The notes under the pieces were generated by a model. The model searched no databases. It had not been told where the DNA came from and saw nothing but the letters and a program-made list of their open reading frames with translations. A DNA stretch of 64,000 nucleotides, taken from assembly GCA_023398575.1 (NCBI GenBank), contig JAEWSC010000064.1, positions 124,001-188,000 on the forward strand, in the 5' to 3' direction. Each line of letters starts with the position of its first letter. The stretch's first letter is position 1. This stretch comes from Bacillota bacterium (GTDB taxonomy: Bacteria > Bacillota > Clostridia > Christensenellales > Aristaeellaceae). This document shows positions 42,458 through 51,682 of this stretch, piece by piece. The translations under genes were made by a program, and so were the position numbers.

Positions 42458-43794
42458 TCCCCTTTCTTCGCGGCCCGCATACGCTTTTCGCCAATCAACT
42501 TTTTGCTCATACGGAAGCTCTGTACAAGCCGTATCTTAGCGGGGCATACATAAGTACAGCAGCCGCACTCAATGCAATTCATCACACTTGCTTTTTCAGC
42601 ATCGTCATGCCTGTTCATCCTGGAATACTGATTTAAGAGGTACGGCTGCAGCAGCATTGGGCATGCTTTTGCACATCGGCCACACCGGATGCAATTTCCT
42701 TCATCAGGTTCAATGGCTTCCTGTCCCAAGGCCAGTATGCCAGAGCAGCTTTTTGTAATGGGTATATCCTTTCTGCTGATGGCCTGACCCATCATTGGAC
42801 CGCCATATAAAAATTTCTTGATACCCTTGGTAAAGCCGCCTGCTGCATCAATCAGTGCTTCCACTGGTGTGCCGATGCGTACGATAAAATTACCGGGTGC
42901 CTGTACCAGTCCGCCAACCGTGGATACACGGTCTACGACAGGCCGGCCTTCCCGCACAGCACGAGATACGGCGGCCAATGTGCCAACGTTCATACAGATA
43001 ACGCCAACGTCCATGGGCAGGCCGCCAAATGAGACTACCCTTCGTGTAAGCGCGTATATCAGTTGCTTCTCACCGCCTTGTGGATAGCGGAGAGGCAGCA
43101 CCTTTACAGCAACATCCTGCATGCCACGCACTTTTTTCTGCACGGCTTCAATAGCATCCATTTTGTTCTTTTCGATGCCGATGATTACTTTAGAAAGACC
43201 TAAAGCCTTTTTGACAAGCATAATGCCGTCAATAACCACATCTGTATGTTCCAACATGAGCCTGTGGTCAGACGCAAGGTATGGCTCGCATTCTGCACCG
43301 TTGACGACCAGGGTATCCAGTTTTTTTGCAGGAGGAGGTGAGAGCTTGACAGCTGTCGGAAAGGTAGCGCCGCCCAAACCAACAATACCTGCATTGCGGA
43401 CGATTTCCGCCAGTTCACCAGAAGACAATTTTTCCGGATTCTCCACCGGTGTCAATGGTATCCAACTATCCTGAAAATCATTATCAATGATCACTGCTTG
43501 TGCATTAAGCCCATTGGCCATCATACAAGGGGCAACACCAACAACCTTGCCTGATACCGATGCATGGACTGGGGCTGATACAAAGCCTGCTGCTTCACCA
43601 ATAATTTGACCAATTTTTACATTATCACCTGGCTTCACAACACAACGACATGGTACACCAATATGCTGCTGCAATGGAATAATAACGCGGGAAGGCGGTG
43701 GCAGCACCTTAATAGCTTGAGCGCCAGTAACCGCTTTTCCGTTGACGCCCTCACTAGGATGGATACCGCCGGGGAATAGATGAGCACCTTTCAC
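42454..43794 (-). CDS. rnfC: Rnf complex subunit C, NADH-binding peripheral subunit
   Basis: 446 residues. NADH/FMN-binding domain related to complex I NuoF, a soluble-ligand-binding beta-grasp region, and two ferredoxin motifs near the C-terminus (CIRCGRCAKACP, CIECGCCTYVCP). N-terminus VKGAHLFPGGIHPSEG is typical. I chose GTG 43794: GGGAGG lies ten bases ahead, and the longer frame from 43821 would put that site inside the gene. First gene of the rnf operon. Confidence 0.94.
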   Translation of the reverse strand: MKGAHLFPGGIHPSEGVNGKAVTGAQAIKVLPPPSRVIIPLQQHIGVPCRCVVKPGDNVKIGQIIGEAAGFVSAPVHASVSGKVVGVAPCMMANGLNAQAVIIDNDFQDSWIPLTPVENPEKLSSGELAEIVRNAGIVGLGGATFPTAVKLSPPPAKKLDTLVVNGAECEPYLASDHRLMLEHTDVVIDGIMLVKKALGLSKVIIGIEKNKMDAIEAVQKKVRGMQDVAVKVLPLRYPQGGEKQLIYALTRRVVSFGGLPMDVGVICMNVGTLAAVSRAVREGRPVVDRVSTVGGLVQAPGNFIVRIGTPVEALIDAAGGFTKGIKKFLYGGPMMGQAISRKDIPITKSCSGILALGQEAIEPDEGNCIRCGRCAKACPMLLQPYLLNQYSRMNRHDDAEKASVMNCIECGCCTYVCPAKIRLVQSFRMSKKLIGEKRMRAAKKGE

Positions 43795-43883
43795 GGACGA
43801 GAGTCCTCCCTTCACCAGCAAAAAAAAAGCCGTTTTCTTGTTTTTCTACGATCATTTCTGGTCGAATTTTACTCACATCTTAT

Positions 43884-43894
43884 ATTATAGCACA
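43884..43894 (-). promoter_or_regulatory. Extended -10 promoter of the rnf operon
   Basis: TGTGCTATAAT on the minus strand (43894-43884). Its TGTGCTA (43894-43888 on that strand) is one arm of an inverted repeat whose partner TAGCACA is at 43919-43913, so regulator binding is possible. Confidence 0.72.
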
Positions 43895-43916
43895 CTTCAA
43901 TACACAAATTAATGTG

Positions 43917-45635
43917 CTACATTAGTTTATTTTCTGTCATTTCGGCTTTGATTTCCATCGCAGTTTTGAGCATGTTCCGTGCATGCAATAGACCCGAATC
44001 GTTGTCTGCGCCTGATCCGCCAACCATACGCGCAAGCTCCCGTTCGCGCATTTGTTCATCCATCTGCGTTATCTTCGTATATGTTCTGTCATCCGTAACG
44101 CCTTTTTCTACTAAAATATGATAATCCGCCATTGCAGCTATCTGTGGTAAATGCGTAACACATAACACTTGACGATAGGCGGAGATTGCAGCCATCTTTT
44201 CTGCAACCACCTGCGCAATTCTGCCGCTGATGCCCGTATCAATCTCATCAAAAATCATGGTGGAAACGAGCCCACGCCGCGCAGCAATGGACTTGATGGC
44301 AAGCATTAACCTGGACAATTCACCGCCAGAAGCTATTTTTGATAGTGGCTTCAATGGTTCACCAGGATTGGGGGAGATCAGAAAACGTACTTGGTCCTCC
44401 GGTATATTACCGGAGGAAGTGCTCGATTGAAATTGTACGGCAAACTGCGTCTTTCCCATACCCAATTGTGAAAGTTGTCCGACCATTTCCGTTTCGAACC
44501 ATAAGGCGAGGGAATGCCGGGAGGCAGTTAAAATCCCTGCCTCCTTAACATAAGCCTGCAGGAGCTTTTTTTGCTTATCTCGAAGTTCATCAAGTGACTC
44601 GTCCAAATGAGCAAAAGCATTGTATTCAATAGTAATTTTTTCTAAATAGACAAGCATATCTTCTACGGTTGGACCATACTTGCGCTCAAGACGGCGAATC
44701 ATGTCCAAACGCGCTTCCATCTGCTCATTTTTTACCGGATCAAATTCAGAACTCTCTGACAAAGCACGAAGCTGCAAGCCGCAATCTTCTATTTCATAAT
44801 ATAAGTCCTTCAGTTTGTCGCGCAGCGCCTCGTATTCAGGGTCCAAAGCACTGATGCTATCCAGCGTGGTAACGGCCTCCTTAACAAGGGCCGTAGCGCT
44901 TAGTTGCTTGTTTGCGCCGGCATAAACACTTCCATAGGCACGTGTAAGCGATGCGGATATCTTGACGCTGTGACGCAGGCGCTCAAGATCACGCCGCAAC
45001 GATTCTTCTTCCCCAGCCTTCAGTTTTGCGCTTTTTAACTCCTGCAGCTGAAACCGCAGCATGTCCATCCGTTGTTCGCGTTGACTGTTTTCACGCATTA
45101 ACCGGTTGAACTCCCGCTCTGCCGCACGGTAGGCATTAAGTGCCGCATCAGCAGAGTCCATGCATCTTCTGTGCTGTTCATCGCCAAAGCTATCCAAAAA
45201 CATGAGATGCTTCTGATCATCCATCAGAAATTGATGCTCATGCTGCCCATGGACATCCACCAACGTTGCGGTAATTTCCCGCAGCATGTTAAGTGGTAAG
45301 ACAATTCCCATCACACGGCATACATTTCTGCCTGAGACAGATATTTCCCGGGAAATGGAAAGGGTACCGCCTTCTGCCTCCATCTCCTGGCGTGCAAGAA
45401 GATCATTCACACGTGGGTTGTCAGTTACATCAAAAAGTGCTTCCACATAAGCTTTATCACAGCCAGTTCGAATAAGCTCCCGATCGGCGCGGCCGCCTAA
45501 TACCAAGTTGACAGCGTCCACGATAATTGATTTTCCGGCTCCTGTTTCACCAGTTAGCACATGAAAACCATCATGCAGCGTTAAGGTCAAATCCTCAATC
45601 AGGGCTACATTCCGTATGGTCAATGAAAGAAGCAT
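43917..45635 (-). CDS. recN: DNA repair protein RecN
   Basis: 572 residues, SMC-like ATPase for double-strand-break repair. Walker A GETGAGKSIIVDAVN (about 30-44), long coiled coils (about 160-365), signature LSRLMLAIK and Walker B MIFDEIDTGIS. CTGGAGGAG is seven bases before the ATG. An intrinsic terminator separates it from argR. I see no SOS box, though recN is LexA-controlled in many bacteria. Confidence 0.96.
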   Translation of the reverse strand: MLLSLTIRNVALIEDLTLTLHDGFHVLTGETGAGKSIIVDAVNLVLGGRADRELIRTGCDKAYVEALFDVTDNPRVNDLLARQEMEAEGGTLSISREISVSGRNVCRVMGIVLPLNMLREITATLVDVHGQHEHQFLMDDQKHLMFLDSFGDEQHRRCMDSADAALNAYRAAEREFNRLMRENSQREQRMDMLRFQLQELKSAKLKAGEEESLRRDLERLRHSVKISASLTRAYGSVYAGANKQLSATALVKEAVTTLDSISALDPEYEALRDKLKDLYYEIEDCGLQLRALSESSEFDPVKNEQMEARLDMIRRLERKYGPTVEDMLVYLEKITIEYNAFAHLDESLDELRDKQKKLLQAYVKEAGILTASRHSLALWFETEMVGQLSQLGMGKTQFAVQFQSSTSSGNIPEDQVRFLISPNPGEPLKPLSKIASGGELSRLMLAIKSIAARRGLVSTMIFDEIDTGISGRIAQVVAEKMAAISAYRQVLCVTHLPQIAAMADYHILVEKGVTDDRTYTKITQMDEQMRERELARMVGGSGADNDSGLLHARNMLKTAMEIKAEMTENKLM

Positions 45636-45654
45636 ACAGCTCTCCTCCAGGGCA

Positions 45655-45687
45655 TAAAAAATGCGCGGATAAAGTATATCCGCGCAT
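45655..45687 (-). terminator. Terminator between argR and recN
   Basis: On the minus strand ATGCGCGGATA (45687-45677) pairs with TATCCGCGCAT (45671-45661), followed by a T run (45660-45656). It would limit readthrough from the dxs operon into recN. Confidence 0.9.
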
Positions 45688-45699
45688 AGATTTCGTTTT

Positions 45700-46149
45700 T
45701 TACCGCATCATTTCCTGCATACGCTTTAAAACAGTCTCCACTTCGTCATAATTCCGTATGACAACAAAAATGGTATTATCTCCAGCCAGTGTACCCAGAA
45801 TCTCCTGCCAATGCAGATTGTCTACTGCTTCGGCGGCTACATTGGCGCTGCCAGATAATGTTTTGATGACGATCATATTACCCGAATGTGCCATGCTCAG
45901 AACAGATTCAGCGAACATGCGGATGAACCTGTCGGAAAGCCCATGCTCTGCCTTGTCGGCTGTGGCATATTTGTATGCGCCATTGGTGGACAGCACCTTT
46001 AAGAGCCGGAGCTCCTTAATATCACGGGAAACAGTCGCTTGCGTTACCACAATGCCCTGCTTTTTTAGTTCTTCCGCCAACTCCTCCTGGGTTTCAATGT
46101 CCTTTTTCCCGATGATATCCAAAATGGCTACCTGTCGCACTGTTTTCAT
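45700..46149 (-). CDS. argR: Arginine repressor
   Basis: 149 residues. N-terminal winged helix (QEELAEELKKQG, TQATVSRDIKELRL) and C-terminal hexamerisation/arginine-binding domain with GTLAGDNTIFVV. Senses arginine and represses biosynthesis or activates catabolism. CAAGGAGG is upstream. Placement between nadK and recN is standard in Firmicutes. No clear ARG box was recognised nearby. Confidence 0.96.
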   Translation of the reverse strand: MKTVRQVAILDIIGKKDIETQEELAEELKKQGIVVTQATVSRDIKELRLLKVLSTNGAYKYATADKAEHGLSDRFIRMFAESVLSMAHSGNMIVIKTLSGSANVAAEAVDNLHWQEILGTLAGDNTIFVVIRNYDEVETVLKRMQEMMR

Positions 46150-46178
46150 GGTGCATCCTCCTTGGCATTATGAGCTTT

Positions 46179-47027
46179 CTATCGGCTCCACTCGGTGAGC
46201 TTTTTCCTGACAAGAGTGAAAAAATGTGGTTTGTTCAGCCGTATCAACCGGCCGGTCTGTTTTGCACAAGTAACATATACTGTATCACCGCCGCATAGTG
46301 GCACCGTAGTTTGCCCGTCGATGGAAAGATAAATGCCGGAGATGTCTTCGCTATCCAACTCTAGCCTTACGGTTTCTCCAGCTGATACGACGACCGGTCT
46401 ATGGTGGAGCGTATGGGGACAGATCGGCGATACCACCATGCACTTAACGTCAGGGCTGATAACAGGACCACCCGCTGACAGCGAATATCCGGTGGAGCCG
46501 GTAGGGCTTGCAACAATTACACCATCCGCTACATATCGGCCAATCAAATCATCAGATATAAAGGCATTGATCGATATCAACCTGGAACCGCGATTTACCA
46601 CCGCGTCATTTAAACAAAGCACACTTGGTCCTTGATTGACATGAACTGACAACAGCATGCGTTCTTCAATAAAGAACTCACCTTCGAACAGTTTTTGTAC
46701 AGATACCTCTAATTGAGAAGGTTCAATCTCTGTCAGAAATCCTACTCTGCCCATATTAACGCCAAGGATCGGTATATTAGCCTTTACTGCATATTGCATC
46801 GCCCGCAGCAGTGTACCATCTCCACCTAGCGACACCACAGCATCACAATCCTGCATATCGGTCAAAGGATCAATAAAAGGAAGCTGTATATGCAGGACTG
46901 TATTCATGAAAGCTTCCACGCACACTGCTATGCCAGCGCTTTGAAAAACGCCGACTGTCCGCTCTACAACGCCAGAGTCAAGCGGTTTGGATGGATGCAT
47001 TGCCAAAAGTACTTTCTTCAATCGCAT
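46179..47027 (-). CDS. nadK: NAD kinase
   Basis: 282 residues. Phosphorylates NAD+ to NADP+. Active-site GGDGTLLRAM and the Gly-rich SPTGSTGYSLSAGGP are present; the NMGRVGFLTE segment is also typical. AGGGGAT precedes the ATG. Part of the dxs-tlyA-nadK-argR-recN cluster. 64 bases separate it from tlyA without a visible terminator. Confidence 0.96.
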   Translation of the reverse strand: MRLKKVLLAMHPSKPLDSGVVERTVGVFQSAGIAVCVEAFMNTVLHIQLPFIDPLTDMQDCDAVVSLGGDGTLLRAMQYAVKANIPILGVNMGRVGFLTEIEPSQLEVSVQKLFEGEFFIEERMLLSVHVNQGPSVLCLNDAVVNRGSRLISINAFISDDLIGRYVADGVIVASPTGSTGYSLSAGGPVISPDVKCMVVSPICPHTLHHRPVVVSAGETVRLELDSEDISGIYLSIDGQTTVPLCGGDTVYVTCAKQTGRLIRLNKPHFFTLVRKKLTEWSR

Positions 47028-47091
47028 GCATATCCCCTGTTCTTGGATAGCTCAGTATAACATAATATGCATAATCATGCAATGCAGAAAT

Positions 47092-47904
47092 TCATTTTTT
47101 TAACATACTATGCGCTTCTTCAACCATCATTTTGATAAGATCACTGCTGATAGATTCAGTTTGATTTGAACTTTTCTCGATAAATGCCAAAAATTCGATA
47201 TTCCCTTCCGGTCCAGTGATGGGTGAAAAGGTAAGTCCATTCACTTGAAACCCAAAGCTTGGACAAAAGTCCACAATTTCTTCCAACACAGCCTGATGGA
47301 CCAGAGGATCACGCACCACACCTTTTTTTCCGACGCGTTCCCGCCCGGCTTCAAACTGTGGTTTTATGAGTGTATAAAATCGGCCCTGTTCCCCCATGAT
47401 TTTCGCCGCAACAGGCAAGATCAGGCGGATGGAGATAAAGGATACATCCATTACTGTGATGAAGGGCTTCTTTTCAAAATGCTCTGGAGTCAGATAGCGT
47501 GCATTGGTACGCTCCATAACCGTAACATTCGGATGATTTCTAAGGTCCCAATCCAACTGCCCATATCCAACGTCGATGGCATATACATGCTCTGCGCCGC
47601 GTTTTAATAGTACATCGGTAAAGCCGCCGGTAGCCGCCCCAATATCCATGGCCACTGCGCCATTTACGTCGGCTTGAAAAAAATCCAAGGCCTTTTCTAG
47701 TTTCAAACCTCCGCGGCTAACAAAGGGTTGAGCACTGCCACGGACTGATAGTTTCTCCTCTTCTGTTATCGAGTCGGAAGGCTTTGTAATTTTCTTTAGT
47801 CCCGAAAACACAAGCCCGGCCATAATTTGCGCCTGTGCCTTTTCCCGGCTTTCGGCCAGACCACGCTTTACCAATGCAACATCTGCACGTTCTTTTGTAC
47901 TCAT
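47092..47904 (-). CDS. TlyA-family rRNA 2'-O-methyltransferase
   Basis: 270 residues. N-terminal S4 RNA-binding domain (about 5-65) and an FtsJ/RrmJ-type methyltransferase domain: SAM motif MDIGAATGGFTDVLL, DVSFIS and LIKPQFE. TlyA of Mycobacterium 2'-O-methylates cytidines in both rRNA subunits; the same activity is likely but unproven here. Start overlaps the dxs stop (ATGA). Homologues are also annotated as hemolysin A or YqxC. Confidence 0.92.
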   Translation of the reverse strand: MSTKERADVALVKRGLAESREKAQAQIMAGLVFSGLKKITKPSDSITEEEKLSVRGSAQPFVSRGGLKLEKALDFFQADVNGAVAMDIGAATGGFTDVLLKRGAEHVYAIDVGYGQLDWDLRNHPNVTVMERTNARYLTPEHFEKKPFITVMDVSFISIRLILPVAAKIMGEQGRFYTLIKPQFEAGRERVGKKGVVRDPLVHQAVLEEIVDFCPSFGFQVNGLTFSPITGPEGNIEFLAFIEKSSNQTESISSDLIKMMVEEAHSMLKK

Positions 47905-49775
47905 TGTGCTACCCTGCCCAATCCAGACAACATTGACTTTATCTTTGCAGATATCTGCATAGGCACAAGGCCAACAGATGCCAACAGATCCTCGCGACTC
48001 CCCTGATGTATGATCTTATCAGGAAGACCAAACATGAAAACTGGCGGCTTTATCTGTGATTCAATACAGAATTCTGCCACGGCGCTGCCAAATCCACAAG
48101 TCAACGCGTGCTCTTCCATTGTAATCAGTGGAATGTGCTTCAAGACTTTCAGCATGGTCTCATCTAGCGGCTTGATGGAGGATGCGTTTACCACTTTCGC
48201 GTTGATACCCGAGCTTGAAAGCTGTTTTGCCGTTTCCAACGCCGCAGGCACCATTGTGCCAACAGCCAGCAAAGCACAATCTTCGCCTTCTCTTAAAACC
48301 TCCCACCGGCCTGGAACAAAGCTGTTTACAGGATAATCCGCCATCAGTACAGATTTGCGTGGATAGCGTATAGCACAAGGACCGGTAGATGATTGCGTCC
48401 ATCCCATCATGCTGCGCAGTTCCTGCTCATCCCTGGGTGCAAGGATAGTCATGTTTGGCATATGGCGTAAATACGCGATGTCATAAATGCCGTGATGGGT
48501 AGCACCATCATCCCCCGCCAGGCCGGCACGGTCCAAAAGAAAACAGACAGGAAGGTTTTGCAGGCAAACATCGTGCAATACCTGGTCATATCCTCGCTGC
48601 AAAAAGGTGGCATATACCGCAAAATAGGGCCGCATTCCGCCAGATGCCAGTCCTGCCGCTAACGTTACTGCATGCTGCTCAGCAATGCCTACATCTAGCA
48701 TTCTGCTGGGAAACGCGCCAGCAAACAAATGCAATCCCGTTCCGCCTGGCATGGCAGCGGTAATGGCAATGGTCTTTTCCTCTTGCGAAGCAAATTTGAT
48801 CAATTCCTGGGCTGCTATCTCACCATTGGAGGGACGGGAAGGCTGCTTGCGCACATCTCCGCTATCCAAGAAAAACGGTGGCGTACCATGAAAAGCTTCC
48901 GGTTTTTGCTCTGCCTGATGATAGCCATGACCCTTGCGGGTAATGCAATGAATTAACACGGGCTCATCAAACTCTTTTGCCCTGGCAATCGTATATTCCA
49001 GGCTCTGTAGATTGTGCCCGTCAATAGGGCCAAGGTAATGGAAACCTAACGCCGCAAAGAAGCCTTCGTCCACCACTAATCCCTTGAGAGAATTCTTTAA
49101 TATGGTTAGAAAACGATGGATTTTAGGTCCTGCAACCGGCAAGCGCTTTAAACCTTTCTCCACAACCCGCTTTGCCTTGTTCCAGCCGCGACTGGCGCGA
49201 AGATTTGTTAAATGCGTTGCAAGTGCACCAACATTCCTGGCAATAGACATCTCGTTGTCATTTAGCAAAACGATGAGTCTTGTTTTGCTGTTACCGGCAT
49301 CGTTCATTGCCTCATAGCACAGGCCGCCAGTAAGCGCACCGTCACCTACGATGGCCAACACATGATGCTTTTGGCCTTGCATATCCCTTGCTCTTGCATA
49401 CCCCAATGCAGCCGATATTGCCGTCGAAGCATGGCCGGTTTCAAAGCAGTCGTAGGCACTTTCATCCCTTTTGGGAAAACCGCTAAGACCACCAAACTGA
49501 CGAAGGGTAGAAAATGTGTTATATCGCCCCGTCAGAAGCTTATGTACATAACACTGGTGACCGACGTCAAAAAGGATTTTATCCTCCGGCGCGTTAAACA
49601 TTCTGTGCACAGCCAGCGTTAATTCTACAACGCCAAGGTTTGAGGCCAGATGCCCGCCATTTCTGGCTACAGTCAGCACAATTTCCTTGCGTATTTCCTC
49701 AGATAGCGCTTGCAGCTCTTCGTAACTGCATAGTTTAATATCCGATGGTGCCTTTATTTGCGAAAGATGTACCAT
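47901..49775 (-). CDS. dxs: 1-deoxy-D-xylulose-5-phosphate synthase
   Basis: 624 residues, the standard length. First step of the MEP isoprenoid pathway, joining pyruvate and glyceraldehyde-3-phosphate with thiamine diphosphate. Motifs: GHASTAISAALGYA, the ThDP site GDGALTGGLCYEAMND, and LAGDDGATHHG. CAAGGAG is five bases before the ATG. It heads its operon behind a good promoter. ispA, xseA and xseB, often just upstream in Firmicutes, are absent. Confidence 0.97.
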   Translation of the reverse strand: MVHLSQIKAPSDIKLCSYEELQALSEEIRKEIVLTVARNGGHLASNLGVVELTLAVHRMFNAPEDKILFDVGHQCYVHKLLTGRYNTFSTLRQFGGLSGFPKRDESAYDCFETGHASTAISAALGYARARDMQGQKHHVLAIVGDGALTGGLCYEAMNDAGNSKTRLIVLLNDNEMSIARNVGALATHLTNLRASRGWNKAKRVVEKGLKRLPVAGPKIHRFLTILKNSLKGLVVDEGFFAALGFHYLGPIDGHNLQSLEYTIARAKEFDEPVLIHCITRKGHGYHQAEQKPEAFHGTPPFFLDSGDVRKQPSRPSNGEIAAQELIKFASQEEKTIAITAAMPGGTGLHLFAGAFPSRMLDVGIAEQHAVTLAAGLASGGMRPYFAVYATFLQRGYDQVLHDVCLQNLPVCFLLDRAGLAGDDGATHHGIYDIAYLRHMPNMTILAPRDEQELRSMMGWTQSSTGPCAIRYPRKSVLMADYPVNSFVPGRWEVLREGEDCALLAVGTMVPAALETAKQLSSSGINAKVVNASSIKPLDETMLKVLKHIPLITMEEHALTCGFGSAVAEFCIESQIKPPVFMFGLPDKIIHQGSREDLLASVGLVPMQISAKIKSMLSGLGRVAQ

Positions 49776-49813
49776 AGTACTCCTTGTGTTCCATTTTGGC
49801 TTATCTCGTATTT

Positions 49814-49842
49814 AGTATAGCATATTTTCCCAGCATGGGCAA
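49814..49842 (-). promoter_or_regulatory. Promoter of the dxs operon
   Basis: On the minus strand TTGCCC (49842-49837), 17-base spacer, TATACT (49819-49814), with the extended form TATGCTATACT. Confidence 0.88.
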
Positions 49843-49848
49843 ACACGC

Positions 49849-49879
49849 AAAAAAGCCGGCCAGTTATCGTCCAGCCGGC
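49849..49879 (-). terminator. Terminator downstream of the small membrane protein gene
   Basis: GCCGGC (49879-49874) pairs with GCCGGC (49860-49855), followed on the minus strand by a T run (49854-49849). Confidence 0.85.
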
Positions 49880-49891
49880 AGATGCAGCCGC

Positions 49892-50431
49892 TTATTCAAA
49901 CTTGCGGACATAGTCGCCAATGACCGGCAGTTGGTAAGACAGCCCTCTGTAGGCATGGAGCATCATTTGAACCTTTAGGTACACTGCTGCCAACAGCAGA
50001 ACTGCAAACAGCAACCAAAAGATGATGGCAAAAATGATGCCCAGGATCGGGATAATGCCAAACAACGTACCAAGAATCCAAGTTACAATGGACAGACTCA
50101 GAAATATCCCAGTGAGTGCAACAGACTGCACAGATATACGCCGCACTGCTTCACTGCGCCGGTCAGCCATATATAGAAAAAAGGCAAAGAATCCGCTTAG
50201 CGCAGCCAGTGTGCATGTAAGGTTGATTGCTTGGCTGGTGGATACTAGCTCAGGCTCTTGCCTGGCCTCTTCATATACCGGTTCTTCTTCGTAGGGTTGT
50301 TCCTCTTCGTAGGGATAGCCAGGATCCTCATTGTAAGCGGACTGCTCGTCCTCTTCATAGGGCGGCTCCTGCCGCCCATAGGTCTGATAGGTTACCTGTG
50401 AGGAATACATGTTCCGTTCAGTGCGCCGCAT
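49892..50431 (-). CDS. Membrane protein with acidic Tyr/Pro/Glu-rich N-terminal region (DUF4870-like)
   Basis: 179 residues. The N-terminal half is hydrophilic and low in complexity, with repeated PYEEE/EEPVYEE steps (about residues 15-60). The second half has three hydrophobic segments arranged like DUF4870/TMEM proteins (LAALSGFFAFFLYMADRRS, then two helices rich in Ile/Leu). Function unknown. ATG 50431 lies five bases after the ddl stop, with a weak GTGAG; a GTG further upstream is inside ddl and has no site. Probably the last gene of the murF-ddl transcript, as a terminator follows. Confidence 0.75.
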   Translation of the reverse strand: MRRTERNMYSSQVTYQTYGRQEPPYEEDEQSAYNEDPGYPYEEEQPYEEEPVYEEARQEPELVSTSQAINLTCTLAALSGFFAFFLYMADRRSEAVRRISVQSVALTGIFLSLSIVTWILGTLFGIIPILGIIFAIIFWLLFAVLLLAAVYLKVQMMLHAYRGLSYQLPVIGDYVRKFE

Positions 50432-50438
50432 ATATGTC

Positions 50439-51668
50439 TCACTTTCTGCCGCTGAAGGAGGGAAGCTTTCCACCCTTGCCGGCGCCTGCTTTTCCGCCCA
50501 ATTGAATATTTTTCAATATGTCGGAAGTGTAGGCATAGTTGTTGTCGTTCTTTTCCTGATAAGCGTTCATTGCACTTTCCACCATTGCATCGATGAGCTT
50601 TGAATAGGAAACGCCACTCTTTTCCCACAGGTAATAGGCCATGGAACCTGGTATTGTATTAATTTCCGTGACATAAAGCCTTTCTGTTTTCACATCAAAC
50701 ATGTAATCGATGCGTACGACGCCTTTCAAGTCCAACTCGCGAAAAATGTCTTTAGACAAATTCTGTATCCTATTCTTCAAGCTATCTTCAATAGGCGCTG
50801 GCACCACACGTGATAAAGAGGCCATGCCTTTACTGCTGTTCCCTCCCTGCAAGTACTTGTTGGCAAAGGAAAGCAGTGCGCCGGAGGTGACAGGCATTTC
50901 CAATACTGAAGCCTCAATATGTGTATCAAAGCCGACAACAGAGCAATTCAGCTCAATGGGGTTAGTAAGCCCTTCTTCCAATAGCACGCGCCTGTCGTAC
51001 ACAAAGGCAAGTTCCAGTGCTTCTATCAACTGTTCGCGGTTTTCCGCCCGGCTCACGCCAATGGAAGAACCAAGATTGGCTGGCTTCGTATATACGGGAT
51101 AGCCAATTTTTTCTTCAATTTGGTCCAGCACTGCATCGCGTCCATCCCGCCATTCCTGTCTGGAAAACCATATGCCGGGCAGAACAGGAAAGCCTGCACC
51201 TGTAAAGTGCCTTTTCATAATGATCTTATCCATGCCAACCGCGGAGCCAACAACATTAGGAGATGCGTATGGCAGGTTGGCCATTTCCAATAGTCCTTGT
51301 AAGGTACCATCTTCCCCGTGCATGCCATGAAAAACGGGTACTACGCATTCAATTCTGGCCACTACACGCTGCTTTACCCCACCCAACAACCCCTTTCCCT
51401 GCTCCAGGGTGAGGAGTGCGCCAGAACCCGGTGTCATATCCAGCGAAACCTTGACAAGCCCTTTATGCTCCTCCTGGAATGGGGTGTAAGTCTTCATATC
51501 CCGCAGCGCTTCACCGGTATACCATATTCCCTGCATGCTTATGTAAATTGGGATCACATCGTATTTCGCAGTATCAACCGCCTGCATCAATTGTAAAGCG
51601 CTGATGATGGATACCTCATGCTCGCAGCTGCGGCTTCCGTACATCACGCCTAGTTGAATTTTTCCCAT
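50439..51668 (-). CDS. ddl: D-alanine--D-alanine ligase
   Basis: 409 residues. ATP-grasp enzyme making the D-Ala-D-Ala dipeptide of the peptidoglycan stem. N-terminal YGSRSCEHEVSIISA, HGMHGEDGTLQGLLEM, the ATP-grasp core, and the C-terminal EINTIPGSMAYYLWEKSG. The omega-loop region NSSKGMASLSR is of the common clostridial type and does not suggest D-Lac or D-Ser specificity. It is longer than E. coli Ddl (306). Start ATG 51668 has AAGGGAGG seven bases upstream. murF immediately precedes it and uses its product. Confidence 0.93.
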   Translation of the reverse strand: MGKIQLGVMYGSRSCEHEVSIISALQLMQAVDTAKYDVIPIYISMQGIWYTGEALRDMKTYTPFQEEHKGLVKVSLDMTPGSGALLTLEQGKGLLGGVKQRVVARIECVVPVFHGMHGEDGTLQGLLEMANLPYASPNVVGSAVGMDKIIMKRHFTGAGFPVLPGIWFSRQEWRDGRDAVLDQIEEKIGYPVYTKPANLGSSIGVSRAENREQLIEALELAFVYDRRVLLEEGLTNPIELNCSVVGFDTHIEASVLEMPVTSGALLSFANKYLQGGNSSKGMASLSRVVPAPIEDSLKNRIQNLSKDIFRELDLKGVVRIDYMFDVKTERLYVTEINTIPGSMAYYLWEKSGVSYSKLIDAMVESAMNAYQEKNDNNYAYTSDILKNIQLGGKAGAGKGGKLPSFSGRK

Positions 51669-51682
51669 ACATCCGCCTCCCT

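Noticed and set aside
43884..43919. Rex operator at the rnf promoter
   Set aside because: The dyad TAGCACA/TGTGCTA with an 18-base gap does not fit TTGTTAA-N4-TTAACAA or TTGTGAA-N4-TTCACAA.
50439..51668. Van-type D-Ala-D-Lac/D-Ser ligase
   Set aside because: No vanH, vanX or vanT neighbours, and the omega-loop region looks like ordinary clostridial Ddl.
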